Below are positions 43,901-58,654 of a DNA stretch of 64,000 nt, in pieces (position 1 is the first letter of the stretch; each line of letters begins with the position of its first letter). The stretch comes from Puffinus mauretanicus. Its lineage: Eukaryota; Chordata; Aves; Procellariiformes; Procellariidae. The stretch is from the NCBI GenBank assembly GCA_023333565.1, contig JAJKFH010000347.1, forward strand, positions 1 to 64,000. Direction: 5' to 3'. The notes under the pieces were generated by a model. It had not been told where the DNA came from, ran no database searches, and saw only the letters and a program-made list of their open reading frames with translations. Both the position numbers and the translations under genes were made by a program.

Positions 43901-46900
43901 ACGGAAATGATGTGCAATGGCACCTGACGTAATGTGGTCAAACACGAAAGGTAAAAAGTGCTCGTTACGGGTCAACAGTCTGCACATTGCTCATTGTCAG
44001 GCAAAGGTGTGCAACATGAAAGGACGTGGAAAAGCCTGCTCAGGGGTGACCGCATCTGACAGCGCAGTGTCCCCTGACGTGCTCAAGCACACCAGATCAG
44101 CCTCCAGCATGCCTGTGTCCCACAGGTTGGGATCATTGTCCGAAGCGATGCATGGAGCGGCACTGAGACGGCAACGCTTTTGATGCATTTTGTTTAGGAT
44201 GTTGAGTATGGGCCTTTCCGGCATCGTTCCCCTGTCCTTACATGTGTCTGTAACTCACTAGTTGTCAGCATAGCATGAATTTTGCTAGGTTTTTATTTTT
44301 CCTATTGCTCTGAAATATTGGATGGGAGTTAATTATTGCAGCTTTTCTGCTGATCACTTTCTTCTTGATGTCCATCTCCCTCTTCCTCACCATGCGGAAG
44401 GCTTTACATGTGATGTTCCCAGCTCACCACCACTTGTAACAGGAGCACAGCTCTAACATGTCGGGAAACCAGGCAAGATATTTTTACTTGTGTTCCTTAA
44501 ACTCTGCATGAATAACCGGGGACACTAGCATACTGGAGGAATTTCTGGAGTCATCAGTACTTATGGAAATTACAGCACTCTTTACAGTTCCCTACTGGGG
44601 ACGAGAGAGGAAACCAGTGCCTGTGAAACTGGGACTGGGGAAAAGAAAGACCGGAGAGCAAATGAAAAGCAGGGTGCAGAACTTAATCTACCAGGAAGGG
44701 ATGATGGAGCCTGGGTGCCTTTGTTTAAAAGATGGACAAAGGCAGCCTGGTAAAGACAAGCTAACCCACAGGACCAACATCAGAGAGGTTATCAGGTGCA
44801 TGTCACCTGCACGTGAATTCCTTGCAGTTACACAAGCGTCATCTGTGAATTAAAGCAGTCTGCATGGCAGCCTTAGGAAGAGCAGGATAAATCAGCCCAC
44901 GAACCATGGACACTGGGAGGACGGTACATGCCGCCTCTTTCTCTGGAACGTTTGCTGGTTTCACAAGATTTGTACCGATTCAGGGCACAAGGGGGGACCT
45001 AAAACATCATACATCCCAATGAAGCGGGGGAGAGGCTGACTGCGAAACAGCAGCTCTTAAACCCCAGAGAGAAAAGCATAAAATGAATGTGAATTTAACC
45101 AAGAAGAATAAAATACTGTAATGACTGATGGAAGCACTAGTTTTGTAGGCTCAGTTATGTAGGTTGGGATTTAATCTGTTTAGATCTTTTTCTTCCAAGC
45201 TTAACAGCTTTAATTATTTTTACAAAGGAAAAAAATCAATACATCCTTACACACTATTAATAAAAAAATCAGGTATCATTGATATTTGAAAACAGAAATC
45301 ATAAAGAACATATTGCATTCACACCAACTACATACCAAGCAGAATGTTAATAACATTAACCTTTACTCTATCAGATATTTTCAAGAAATACCACTATATT
45401 TTTTGCAACGGCTCATATCTGTCATTTAACTGACATGTGATCTTTGCTAAGTTTGCCAAATCACTGAGGCCTGAATACCATTCAGCAATGTTAATTTTGT
45501 TTTCCTATTCCAGCCTTTACACAATTATTCTCATGGCAATCATTCTAGCCTTGAGTATAAATAATACTTCAAGTGGTTTGTTGATATCCAGAAAATGATG
45601 TGTATCTACATTAAGAGATTCTGGAATCTAATGGGAGAACCATGCATATTATTAAGCTGAAATGCCTATTTCTTTCCTCCCAGATGGGAAGTAGTACAGG
45701 GTAGTGCCATGGCATATGCATTAATTTTATTCCTTCCGCAAATTTTAGCACATATTATTTTTGCAGATTTTGAGTCTTTGCCTCCTACCAAATATCCAGG
45801 AGATTTAAATACGATTTTGCTGCAGAAAAGATCTCAATCTTAACACTTAGGACCCTGGATAATTCTCAGGTGAGCTGAGGAAGAAGAGTATGGGAGCAGT
45901 TCTGCTCTGGAGAAGAGTAAGAAAATAAATGAGAGTTTGGTAGGAGGAATCCTTAAGGATTAACAGAGACAAAAATAGAGATAGAGGGCAATTTTCCTGG
46001 CTCCCATATTTCAGTTCTACAGGTGGGTATGCTTGCTCTGAAGGTTCTAGCAATAAATAAAGAGCACATTGATTACAACCAAAGAGTAATGAAAAACATA
46101 AATCCCAATATCTGTCCATCACCATTGTTATTCCATTAATACATACAAATACTCTTCTACTTAAAACTTAGTCTGTAACAGCTTTTGTCCCAAGCTTGCG
46201 GATTTCTTGCACATTATCTTCCACATTTTTTATTTCATATTGCTTGCTTTTTCCAATCCCAGGCCTCTTCCTCCTTTTTCTTTCTTTTCGGTCCAGCGGG
46301 ACATTTTATTTCCTCAGGACCCGAAAGAGAGGAAGGAGCGCACTGCATTGCACACTGAACGTTTGTGTGGGAGTGAGCTGTGTGGGAGCATTTCCTCCAG
46401 CGCTTTACAGATACTTGAAAGGCCAAGTTTAAAATCAGGATTGTTGACGTTTGCAGATGTGCAAGCATAGTGGGGTCTTGGATGGAAAGGCTGATGGTCT
46501 AAGGAGACACAAAGCAGTGCAAGATGAGGGTTGGGCTTATGTGATCACTGTTTCTTTTTTTAGTGCTTTACTTTCTGGGTTCCTGTAACTTGGTCTTTGT
46601 ATATGTTTGAACTCCCCAACCTGTAGCCATTACTGATAAGGAGTTTTAAGTCAATGTCAGTTAATGGCTGTGGCTCTGAAGACTAGAGTCTAGAGTTGGT
46701 GTTGGGTCTTGAGGAGAGCCCTGGGGGGGAACTGGCTCAGGATAGACGTGCAGATTCAAAATCTGATTGTCCTTTCACCCTGGCCCAGCCAAAAGCTGCA
46801 ATAAAACATCTCCTGCAATTAGTTGAAGGCTAAGTTACTCTTCCAGCTACAAAGAGGAAAAAGGGTATCCACAGGTGAGGATGTGGATGAAGACAAGGCA

Positions 46901-49259
46901 CGTGATGCTCTCCACAACCCACTACCCAGCTCCTGGGAGAAGCCCTGCCCGTCGGATGCACACGATGCCTCACAGGCTGTGCCTCTCCGCTCTGGAAAGC
47001 AGGAGCCCTGCAGGACTTCAGTGGGGGCTGTGGTCCTCCCCACCATCTGAAGGCTTTCTGAATGGAGAAATGCATCTGTCTCCAGAGAAAAAAAGAGTAT
47101 TATGGTGTATGGGCAGACACCGCTTGATTGGAGGAGCACCTTCCCCAGCCAGGTCAGCCCCAGCTATGTAAGACATTTTAAAAGCACAGATGTGATGGCT
47201 GCACACAACAGTGCATACCCAGCTGCAAATCTACATATAAATTGATCTTTTCAGTATCTACCTAATCCATCTTGGTTTTAACTCTATCCACCTACTGTTA
47301 ATATCTCACTGAGTAGCTATGGTCAAACCCCCCCCTGGTTTAGACATCTCAAACACCCCAAGTTTAGACATCTCAGTTAAGTGTTACCACTAGATGGGAT
47401 GAAGCCAGCCTTTATTTCAGCAGTTCTTTTTCTGTCTTTTTCTTTTTTTTTTTTTTTTCCTTTTCCCTTCCCATCAGCATAGATGCAATTTTTGTCAGGA
47501 TAACTTCTGTTGTGTCTGAATTCCTCTTTGTGCTCTTCCCAGCATTTCAGGCAGCGCTGCACTGCAGCATCACACCCCTCTCTGGAATGCTATTCCCTCA
47601 AGACTCCCATGGCACAGAGAGATGGGTAATGTTTTCTGAGCTTCTTCCACTATTACCACATTTTCTATAGAGGATCAAAATGGATTATTTTCATCTTGAC
47701 ATGCAAATGCCTAGGCAGTGCCCTTGGCTGAGATCTTAGCATTGACTACAGAAGTAAAAGATACGGGGGTAGTAGCTTTTTAATATCACATATGGAAGTG
47801 GCAGTCTTATTTCTTAAGGAAAAAAAAAAAAAAAGAAAAACCGGCTGTAGTCCATTGTGCCTTACAAAAAAAAGCCTAATAAAAATATTTCCTCATGCAC
47901 TTACTGAATACTGTATTCGCATGCAGTCGTTGGTTTGCACAGAGGCAGATGAACATTGTGTGCAGCTCAAGATCTTACTCTTGTACTCTGATCTGCCCAT
48001 TTGCCATGCCAAAGTATCGATGGGAAGAAAAGACACACATGAATAATTTTACCAAGTCAGATTACAAGCCCAAATGCGAACATTTAATAAGCAATGGAAT
48101 TAGACCAGAAGCAGGAAGGCTTTCTACAGCTCTTCGTGAAATGCTTATAGAGCTAAAAAGGTCAAATTCTTCAGCAATTTTCACTCTGCACAACAGCAGT
48201 TAAGTAAATGAAATAACATGACCTGCAAAATTGGTGCAGGATACAACCTGCAGAATGTCGATACACCATAAAAATCATTGTGTGGTTTCATGTTAACATG
48301 AAAGAAATGATATCTAACCATGAGAGCACCCGCACTGACTCACTGTTTCTAATTATTATTATATTCTTTTTCTGAAACAACAGCAGCGACAAAACAACAT
48401 CAAGCAATTGCCTCCTGGCTAGCGTACTCGGCAAACCCTCATGACTATTGACTCAAATGAGCAGCCCAGCAAGTAAGTTGTTAGCTTAAATGAAAATTAT
48501 AGCAGAGACAAAAATGTCAGCCTGGGAACTGAACTAATAAGGGAAAGAATGCGCACGAAGCTGCCGGCGCAGTTTTAAACCTCAGGAAGAATAAAGGAAA
48601 GCACAGCTACCGAAATTAACTTGTGAGGCTGAGGTAAACAGGAAAAATCCACATCCATCGTTACATCGCGCAAAGCTGGTGAGTGCAAGACTCTTAGCAG
48701 CAGTGGCTTAAGTACGCCTTTACGCGCTAAAACTCAAGATAGGGTTTATGGTAGGCGGTAAATTAAGTGTGGGCTGACAGTTTAGCAACCCAGCGCAACC
48801 ACCAGCCGGTCTAACATTCCTGCTTTTTGGCTTGCGTGCAGGAAAAGTGACAAGATGGGGTTAGGCAACCTGGATGTGTCCTTCGAAGCAGCTCCCGAGG
48901 AATAAACAGGCTGTTTGTAAGCAGGGGGGGGAGCTCTCTGGTGCGAGGTCCCGAGCCGGCCGAGCGGGGCGAGGAGTCGGAGGGGAAAAATGATAAGCCG
49001 CGCTGGGCTTGTTCTGCAGAGCCCCTGGCTGCCGTTCAGGCTGAGGTCTTGGACACAGTCCACCGGCAGGCCTCCTGCCAGGGGATTTGTTACTGCGAGA
49101 GCTTGGCTTAGGCAGGATTTTATTATAAAAATTGTCTCGATTCTTCTTCTGTCTTATTAAAATCTATCCCACCCTTCCCTTCCACCCCAGGAGGAGGAAT
49201 ATTTTGTATATATCTGGGTGAAACACACAAACAAATTCATTTCCCATGGATAATATATT

Positions 49260-49345
49260 CAGGGTGATTTGCTTTTCAGAGTCAGGAGCTCAAAATGATG
49301 AATTTATTATGCAAAGTAATAATTGCAAATTATATTGGCAAACTC
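49260..49345. promoter_or_regulatory. POU-type site cluster in the desert
   Basis: TTATGCAAAG (49307-49316) and TTGCAAAT (49323-49330) lie 16 bp apart with TAAT cores between them, in unique AT-rich sequence. This resembles SOX/POU enhancer grammar. Confidence 0.3.
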
Positions 49346-52300
49346 CATTCCAGAAAAACATGGAGTATTAATATAACTAAAAGGATTAAAAAATACTGGC
49401 TGTTAACTTGGGGCTACTGCAGATATTTTAGGAGGTTATATATCTCTGTTCCACCTAAACCACCAGAGGCAGTAGCTTTCATTTTAAAGGTCTAGTGAGA
49501 TACTGTAATTAATGGGCCCACCTAACAGCATATGTCGCACTTGTATTGAGTAGTAGGACATGGTGCATATTATGCAAGAAAGTGAAGGAAATGCTTAGCG
49601 TCATAAAAATTTGCATCTCTTTCTAGTTCATTTTTTAGTGCAAAGAAATGAAATATATCAGAGTCAGAACATGAAAGAATTTGACTCTGTTTTTTGGGTC
49701 AAGCCAGCCTGTGCCTTTAGTGGGATGACTGAACGGCATATTTTGACTTTATGGGTACTTACAGGATCCGAAATGCCTCATTAACAATGCCTTGGAGATA
49801 TATAGCACTTCCCAAGGATGATTGGAGCAGGCTAGCTGCTCCAGGTGAATCCAGGGGCAGGCAGCTATTCCTCCTTCAAGTGGCCCACAGGTTCCCTGCC
49901 TGACTTGGTTCTTTACGGTCATCAGCAGAAAGGGGTCCTAACAGTTGCCAGGGTTGAGGTCTCTAATGCAATGCTTGTCAGCCACATGAGATTTGTTTGC
50001 TCTGCTGGATCTGTACATTATGTCAGGGGTACTCAAAGGATTAATCTGTGATCATGGTCTTCACAGAAAAGCACATCTCCTCTGCTGCTACAGAAGCATT
50101 TTCCTCTCTGGCACACATGTCCCATTAGGAAGTACTCTGCATTTGATTATGTTCTCCAGGATAGTTGAGATTTGTGGGTAATTACAAGAAAAATAAAGAT
50201 AACGTGCTTGTAAACCTTGCAAGGAATAGTTGCAGTACGTGGCACCATTAGTAAGTGATGGAGCTTGTTAAATAAAAACCCTAGTGACATTTTTAACACA
50301 CTTTTCATGAAAGCATTTTGATCTGAGTGCAAGGATGGGGTTCAAGTGCTCCACAAGTTGCACTCCTGGCTCTGGCACACACGCTGGCTGTGCTCTTGAG
50401 ATGGTCCGTAGCTCCTCACTCCCCGTAAGGGAGATGCTTGAGAGTCACCTGCTGCTACCAACCCTGGAACAACTTCTCCAGAGCTTGTGCTGTGAAAGCC
50501 TTAGTGTAGTTGGGTTGCCAGGCCATGCCATCAGGCATTTTAAATGGTGCCTGCTTGTAGCTAAAGCCTTAAGTGACGTGCCTTCCTGAGGTGGGGATAA
50601 GGGTGATAGTTACTTAGCATTTGCAAGGGACTTTGAAGACATAGGAGCTGTGGGAGTTGACACACCACTGCAAGCTGAGAACAAACTGTCTAACATTTAT
50701 TTCCTCACATCTTTTCTTGTAACGTGCCTTATCGACAGTCATTGCTATGAAAGGAGTTCCACCTTGTGGAAAAAAGTCACTGGAAAAAAAAAGAGGGGTA
50801 ATTGAGAAGTTTAGTGTATAAACATTGAACTTATCATCAACATCTTCATTGAATGACAAACCTCTATTTTGCTTTTCAAGCAGAGCAACAGAGACCATGA
50901 TTCACAGATTTTTACACAGATCCCAAGACCAACATACCTTAGGACTGGCAAAGAGGAGCAGTCTGCAGCCTCCAGCGTTGCTCACCTGCCCAGCCTGCAA
51001 TATCAATAGCAGGCACAAAGGTAAACCTACTCCCCAGGTGTCACAACACGGTTCCTCCAACTGAATGTCAAACTGTATTTTGGTCTTGGTCTTCCCAGCT
51101 AGGTGAGGACACAGACCAGTTAACTCCTTTAAACACACACTAAGTCCAACTAAAGGCATAAATAAAAGCAGAAAAGGGAATTGGAATTCAGCAAAACTCA
51201 ACAAAGCTGAATAAATACTCAGCTAAAGCCAATTCTCTTGGTATTTGTAGAGTTATGCTTGTGAGGGAGATATTTTGGAAACAACTTTGTGTCATCCAAA
51301 ACACCGGTTGATAACCACTGCCAGAGACATATTACCTTGCTTGATGTGCCAGTGTTTTGATATGGTTTGAGAAATTCCTGTCGCTTTTGTTGTATGGTCT
51401 CAGTGAAATTGCTATCATAGCTGATGACATCAGCAGTAAAGAACAAGGTAACAGGACCTGTATCACTGAGAAGCCATCGCTCCAATAAAACATATGCCAT
51501 AATGTTTAGCAATAAGCGTTGAAATATTACAAAGAGTTACAACTGAACGCTACATGACAAATAAATTAAACAAGTATGTCTTATTTCCTGCTGAAGTGCA
51601 ATATGGTCAGGCAAAGCTAACCACAGAGGCTCCAGTGTAAGCAGAAAATGCTCAGAATTAAAAACCGTGTTGGTGGCACCCAAATTGCCTCAAAACAATA
51701 ATATAAAAATGGAAAGTCAGGTCTGTATTTCCTGCTAGGGTCTCAAATCTGATTTTGAGGTTTTGGTTGTCTCTACTGCCTTGAAACCTGCAGAATTGTG
51801 GGATTTTACCTAATTTCACCCATTTAAATGTTTGGCTGCCTAGACAGCTACCACTGCTGGTGAAGAGGACAGGGATGTCCAGGAGTCAGTTCAGCCCATC
51901 AGGTGTGTAGAAGAGGCAGGCTCTGGGTCGCTGACTTCTGAAGACACCAAGGTGATCCTGGACTGCAGTGCCTCCAAGGCTGATATTGCTGCAGATGGCT
52001 CCTGGCGTGCAACCCAAAATGCTGAATGAGCAGCCTGTTTCCTACCCAGCACCTCAAAACAGCTGACAGAAGCATCTATTCACTTGGTAGCCAAACAACC
52101 TCATGAGTGTAGGTCTTATATTCTTTTTTTCTTTGTTTCCCAACGAGCTGAGAAGGGAATCACTGTTTTCTGTTAAAATACTTTGGAATGAGGAGATAGA
52201 AAGCGATAGTGCCTGCCCCCTTCTTGTAATGCAATAGCCTTATTGTCAGAGCAGTCACAGAGGAAGGGGGACACGTGGGTCCCATTTCCCCTTCTGCCTC

Positions 52301-52609
52301 GGGCAGCTCAAATCCATGTTTCCCACCCTTTAGGGAAACGGCTGTGGTCAAGGGGAGGATTCAGGATTCGCCGGGCCAGCGAGTGAAGATGAAAGGGAGC
52401 ATGGCTTCAGGGCTCCGGGCATCCTTTCGGTTCCACTCTCTGCTCCCAGGATTGTTCTGTCTTTTATTTAAAGGCTGTTTCATGTAAGAACACACAGTCC
52501 TGGGACTGGGATGACACAGTGGCATGGTTTCACCGCCTTCTGCTGACCCGCACAACATGGTCCTTGTCTTGCAAAAAAGTATAAAATGCACACATTTTTT
52601 TATGAATTG

Positions 52610-52690
52610 AAATTGAAGAGATTGGGACTATTCAATTGACAAAAATTAATAAGAAGGAATATATTAGCACTCTTCGAGATAATGAATCAC
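52610..52690 (+). mobile_element. Possible degraded CR1-type LINE fragment
   Basis: One plus-strand frame from 52613 reads LKRLGLFN, stop, QKLIRRN, resembling the LGLFSLEKRRLRGDL motif near the end of CR1 ORF2 as I recall it. It has a stop and one apparent indel. An old, broken relic if real. Confidence 0.25.
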
Positions 52691-55600
52691 ACCGAGAGGG
52701 TAAAACAGGTTCTTCTGTTTCTTTTGTTTTAAGAAAAAAAGTCTAATGAAGCAGAAAGGGGGAAAAATATAATAAAAGGAAGCTTTTTTTCTCTTTCTTT
52801 TTTAAACAAAAACTGTAATTAACCTGTTGAACTTATAGCTACTAGGTATAACTTAGGCCAAGAGATTAGTAGGATTCAAAAAGGATTAGACATCTATATG
52901 CATAACGAAAATATCCATAAGCTACAGTGGGTAGAATATGATCTCAAACCCTTTTGTAGAACACCTTGCCTCAATACCAAGTAAATCCTGTGTACCAACT
53001 TCTGTCTAGTCAAGGACCCTGTGAAGCACCTCTCTTTTTATCCAGGATCTTTATGCATCATCCCTACAGAAAAAAGGAAAAAAAAAAAAGACGACAGCTA
53101 AAATATAATACACTCTTCTGCATTACTGCTGTTCCAGGGAAGCAGCTGTTATATTGCTTACATGGAATAGTGATCTTACAAACTTATATGATATTTGTAT
53201 GCTTCTTAAATGGGCATTTTTACACTGTAAGTGAAATTCAGCCCTGGTAAATAAAGAGAGGGAGAAGTACAATCTGACCACCCAGCTAGGAACGAAATGT
53301 TGGAGCCATTTCCATTAGAGGCAATCCACAGCAGTGAAGGTCTGATTTTCCACTGTAAGTGTACTCTTGCCGTAGGAGTGAGCTGACAGAAATGGTCTTT
53401 ACAGAATAGTTGTGTACCAATAATGCAGTGAGAGAAAGGGACGGCTACCAAATTCTCCCCCCGTGCATTTCGTGCAGGCTGAGGTTAAACCTTTCTTTTC
53501 CCACCCAGTGAGTTGTAGGTGCACACTGATGTTTGGAAAATCAGAGAGCATTTCTGAAAATCAGGGCTGGGTTCTTCTTCCTTTCCTTGGACTCAGTTAT
53601 TAAGAAATAAATAGGGACAGGTAGAATCTCAAAATAACTGTCAAGGTTTTATAATTGGTTTTAGTCTCTGGGAGGCCATAGAAGTTAAGGGAAGACTAAC
53701 TCAGATTGTAATAAGTCCATAGTTATTTACTGTCTGTGGTAGTGGGCCTCAAATGTAGACTCAGAATTGCATTTGGATTTACACAGTCTTTTCTCCTCTG
53801 ATCTCTTTTTGCTGGTCCCTCTGGCCACCTATTCCTTCCCATTCCTGAGGAAGGCTGTCCTTCTAGCCCCTTAATGTGAGCCTGGGAGTGAGAAGACCAC
53901 CTGGTTTTCTGGTTTGTGCTGAATACATTGTTTTACTGCTGTGAAAGTGTAGAAAGGTCTGCCCTTGCTGCCAGAGCCACTATCTCACATTCTCAAATTC
54001 AGAGAAATAGTCCCACCATCTTTATATCCACCACGACGAGTTAAACATCGACTGGGCTCCTGAGTGTCCTTGTGCCCTCAGGTACCACTGAAGTTTTTGC
54101 AGTCCACAGATGCTCAATGTCCTAAGTCATTGGGACTAGAGAAAATATTTCCTAGTTAAAGCTTTTTCTACCAATACAAATTTACCAGCTAAATTTAGTT
54201 GTGAGTGGTATTTAATAATTCCAGGGGCCCTTTGCTCTTGGTTTACAATTTGTCAGCATTACCTTATTACTGTTTGCAAAAGTAACAAAAGGTGTTGCAA
54301 CGGGGCTTCATTTGGGCAAATTAAACCTGCAGTGGGATTTCAAATGCAGGCATTTGTCCTCTGGGATTAGATATCAGCAGCCTGTGGAATTATTTCTGAC
54401 ATTTCATCCATCATACACTCAGAATAACTAAACAAACCGGTGCTGCTCTCTCCCTGCTCAAAGAACAACTTTCACAGAGCCTTCCCACGGAAATATCCCA
54501 ACCTATTAGTGTCAGGAAATTGTGCTTGGAAAGTTAAGAGAAAAAAGAAAAATCTTCCACAAGTGAAAGGCAGAGATGTTATCACACGTCAATAATGTGC
54601 ATTGGGAGGTCTGCTCGTGAACAGTTCTTTGGCTGGTGTAAATCGGAATGACATAACTGGTGTAGGTATATTGATTTTGTTCAGTCCAGGAATTTTCACC
54701 ATAGGAGTGACTAGATCTATAACTGTGAGAATCTGGACTTACTCTTCTTAAAGTAAGCTGCCAAGTTGCTATTAGGTGAAATGGGAGGAGGACTGGGCCC
54801 TGCAAAGACTGCTTCTTTTCCTCTTCTTTGTTTGAAAAAGTAAATTTTAAAACACACAGGTTTTCAACGTAGCCTCTTGCACCCCGTGTTTTTCAGCCTT
54901 TTCTTGAAACATCAAGCACATACTTCGGTGGCCAAAGTGTATATTTCAACCAGCTCATTCCTGGCTAAATATGATCCAACTAGATTAGCTGTAATATTTA
55001 AATACCATAGCATCAGTGAACAAAAACTGTGGACTAGCTCATTATTAGAGGGTAATACCCTTTTATTCTATATTTAAAAAAAAAAGAAGTTGTCTAATAG
55101 ACCTCAAATTGGTTTCCCATTCTGGAAAGACCTCCAAGGATATATTGCAATTACAGGAGGATTTTTCCCCCCCTTTAATAACTAATATAATGTGCTTTGA
55201 AGTAATGTGGTCTCACATTGAAATCTACAATCAAACACCTAAACTAACAGAAAAGGTAAAACCACCACAAGGGAGAATTTAGAAACGGAAGTGCATAATC
55301 AGATAAATGAGAAGAAAGTTTTGAAAAGGATTGCAGAGGAGTAACAGGAGATATTGCTGGTGTGTTTCTTACTTCATTGTTGTTTTCCTTCAGTAAAAGT
55401 TCTATCAGCTGGGGAGAGTTGCTCACTTCTTTGAAGCTGGCTCTTGTTTCTCTGAAATCAGATTCCTTATTCCCAGGGCTCCACTCCGCGATGCCAGCAC
55501 AAACACACATCAGCAGCTGCACAGCACTTTAAAGAGTTAGCAAGGAGCTATCAAGCAATTACTTACTCCGTTTTAGATCTCTGTCCATTATTTTCACTCA

Positions 55601-58534
55601 GCAAGTTTGAAGTTGGGGGAATAAAAATCAGAGGAAGCAAATAAACATTTGGGAAGTCTGAGCATCTCGCCTAAGGAGCGAAGCTCACCTACCGCTAACT
55701 AAAGAGATGAGACCCGTAGGTGAGAAGTGCCGACGGGAAGAATAATCCCTTTCGCCATGGATAAAGCCTTAAAAAGCACTTGGTCTTCACTCTGATGAAT
55801 ACAGCGAGTTTTGGTGCGCTGAGCCGGTGTCAGCCTTACTTCTGCTGGGGCCAGGCGCAGCGCTGGCTGCTTGGACAGCGTGGTGTGCAGGCTGGTTTCA
55901 CCCATGGAGGAGTCCCCTTGGAGTTAGCAAGGCTGTGCTGTGGATGAGTTGGGTAGAATGACGTGAATGAAGAAACTCAGCTTGAAATTCTTGGATTACT
56001 TCCAAAATTAACTTTTTTTTTTTTTGGTTGTTGTTGTTGTTACTGAGCTTAGATTTGTGCTGTTTTCTGGGGTGTGTGTATGTGTCTCTGTGTGTGTGAA
56101 ATACAAACTATTGTAGACAGAGATCGACGTTTCGTATAAACAAGTGTACATTTATCCTTTGGCCTGAAGTACATGATGAATAAAAGCATTAACAAGCTTC
56201 TCATAAAATAAGCAATAGTGGAACCATGAACCGCCTTTGCTCCAGAGGCGTCTGTGTGACTGGGGGTTGTTAATAATGCTTTTAGTGTCCCTCACTTGAC
56301 ACCAACAAAGCCAGATGCCATCCCAACAAAAAGGCAGCAAAATCTCAAGCAATCCCATGCAAGCTTATGAGGAAAGTCGGGCTTTGCTGTTTGCCCTCAA
56401 GTTGTCTCCTGGCCCGCACGGCATGTACTAATTTTGTCAGTGGAAGCGCTACACTGAAGAATCTGAGGAAAAGGTAAAAAAAATTCAGATACCATTAACC
56501 ACGGTGAGGAAGTCAGAAAGTTTCAGGCCATAACTTCCTGATGCTTCACAGTTTTCTAAATTTTTGGTTACCTACAACCCATCCTTCCCTGCATTTTCCA
56601 GGGCAAAAAAAAAAATCAATTTTTTGCCTGTACAGAGTGAGGGAGAGCTTCTCATGCGTACAGTTAGATATGCCTGGTCCCTGTGGGTGTAGGACTCGGA
56701 TATTTTGACAGGACACTTTCGACAGTTTTCCACAGTAGAGCCCAAAGCAAAACAGTGGGACAAAGGACTTTTCCCCCCTGCGAATCTCCCTGCTTGCATC
56801 CCGGTGGCAGGGGTGGCCAATATTCCCGTGAGAAAGATCACTCAAACTCTGCCATTGATTTACAGCCTGGCTCTTCATCTATCCTCCTTTATTAACCTAT
56901 GTGTAAGTATATGCAACTGATTAAATGTCTCCAGTACTAGAATTTCAGAAAACTGCTGTAGATGGAGCGAATCCTCGCCCTCCAGAGCAATTTGGTAGTC
57001 TTGCCGTGGGAATAAGAGTTGCGAGCTGGTCCTGGGAGCCAAGCCTACGGTCACCTTTCTGCGTGGCTTTTCCATCTTTGTCCCAGACCGGTTTAATTTC
57101 TCTGAAAGCATATTTTTATGAGCTGGGACAGAAAACGAGAGGGAACGAGGCAGGGCGGGATGGCTTGGGAATTCAGCCAGGCTTTGTATAAACCGGTAGT
57201 TCAGTCATTCACCCAAAACGTCAGAGGATCAGTCCTAATCCCCGAGTCAGTTATAAAACAGCGTCAACATGGAAGACAGCACTACGTGTTTTTGCAGACA
57301 TGGGGTTGGATGTCAGCTTCAGGGAGACACGTACAGATCTGAGTTGCAGCAGAGCAGAGACAGGCATCAACTCAGGGCTAAGGATTTCCCCAGACGCTGT
57401 AAAATTAGGTTACTTTATATATTTTTTATCCCCCTGGACTTTTTTGAAAATCTGATTCTGCTTCTAAAACATTCGCAAATAAAGAAATATATTATAGAGG
57501 GTATCTATAACTGAGTAATTTGTAGCAGATAGCTTTTTTAATGAATGATGGAGTTTTTCTTTTTCTGTCCAGAAAGAGTGAGATTATTTTTTCAACCTTG
57601 ATGCTGGGAGTGGAGAATATAATTTACGTGTGGCCCCCATGTAGTGACAACAGCTTTGTTGGTTTATGCAAACAGACGCGAATGGCTTGGGATAAAGAGC
57701 TCTCGAACAACAGACTGGATGAAACTTGGTCACTTTGGTTTCCAAAGTGGTCCTGAAGATGCTGAGAGAATAAAGCAAAGATTGTACCTAGTTCAGTCTC
57801 CCATACTGATCAAGTAGTTAGAATGTGGATTTATATGCCAGACTTAAATCTCTCTTTCTTGCACAGGGGTGGAAACTCAAAGAGGATCTGTGCTCCATGA
57901 TGACCCTCGTTCCCTCCATCCCCTTCGTGAAGCAAAACACAGTGCAGAAGTTAGATCATCCCTTGTCTTGTATTCCCCAAACTGCTCTCTATTTCTAAGC
58001 CTTCTACACCTGAAACCTTTGAAAAAAAGTAACAACTCAAAATGTCAATGAGAGAAGGCAAGACACCTACAACACATTGTGAGAGTCCTGCCTAGCTGGA
58101 GAAATCTCTTTCAAAGAGGAGTTGGTTGGGTACCCAACCTGAAATCAAGACACCAAGTCGACTGTATTGCTCTTTGTTTCCTGCCCTTTTATATCCGTGG
58201 AGGGAAATAAATACTTCTAGATGAGAGGAACTAAATTTTAGACAGTTAAAGGTGGATGAGTTGAGTCCCACACATTTTTTACAGCTAGATATGTCTATGA
58301 GCAGTATAAAACAAAGTCCCTGTCAAATAAAGATAAGTTTTATAACATTTTATGGTAGTACCTACGCATCTCCCAAAAGACGTGAAAAAGTTTCAAAAGG
58401 TTGGGATATCATTTCATGTATGACAGTAGCTGAGAGAGACAGCATAAGGCCCTAGGCTGCAGGGAACAGCTTGATCCTGTATTCCTGAAAATCCTTAGAA
58501 ATTCTGCCAAAGGACTGGACTAGGTGTGCTAAGA

Positions 58535-58607
58535 ATGCTAAGGGGAGATACTAGGCTGGGCTTGGTATACTAAGGTTATGCTAAGGAGAGGATACTAGAC
58601 TCGCTGG
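58535..58607. repeat. Imperfect tandem duplication, period about 43 bp
   Basis: ATGCTAAGGGGAGATACTAG at 58535 is echoed by ATGCTAAGGAGAGGATACTAG-like sequence at 58578. Local duplication next to a DR1-like site. Confidence 0.6.
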
Positions 58608-58641
58608 GATCCTTTCTAGCTTCCTTTAGGTTCCTGGCTTG

Positions 58642-58654
58642 TGGTCAAAGGTTA
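58642..58654 (+). promoter_or_regulatory. DR1-like nuclear-receptor site in the desert
   Basis: TGGTCA-A-AGGTTA, two mismatches to a perfect DR1. It lies about 38.6 kb upstream of the predicted NR2F1 start and could be bound by COUP-TF, HNF4 or RXR dimers. Confidence 0.35.
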
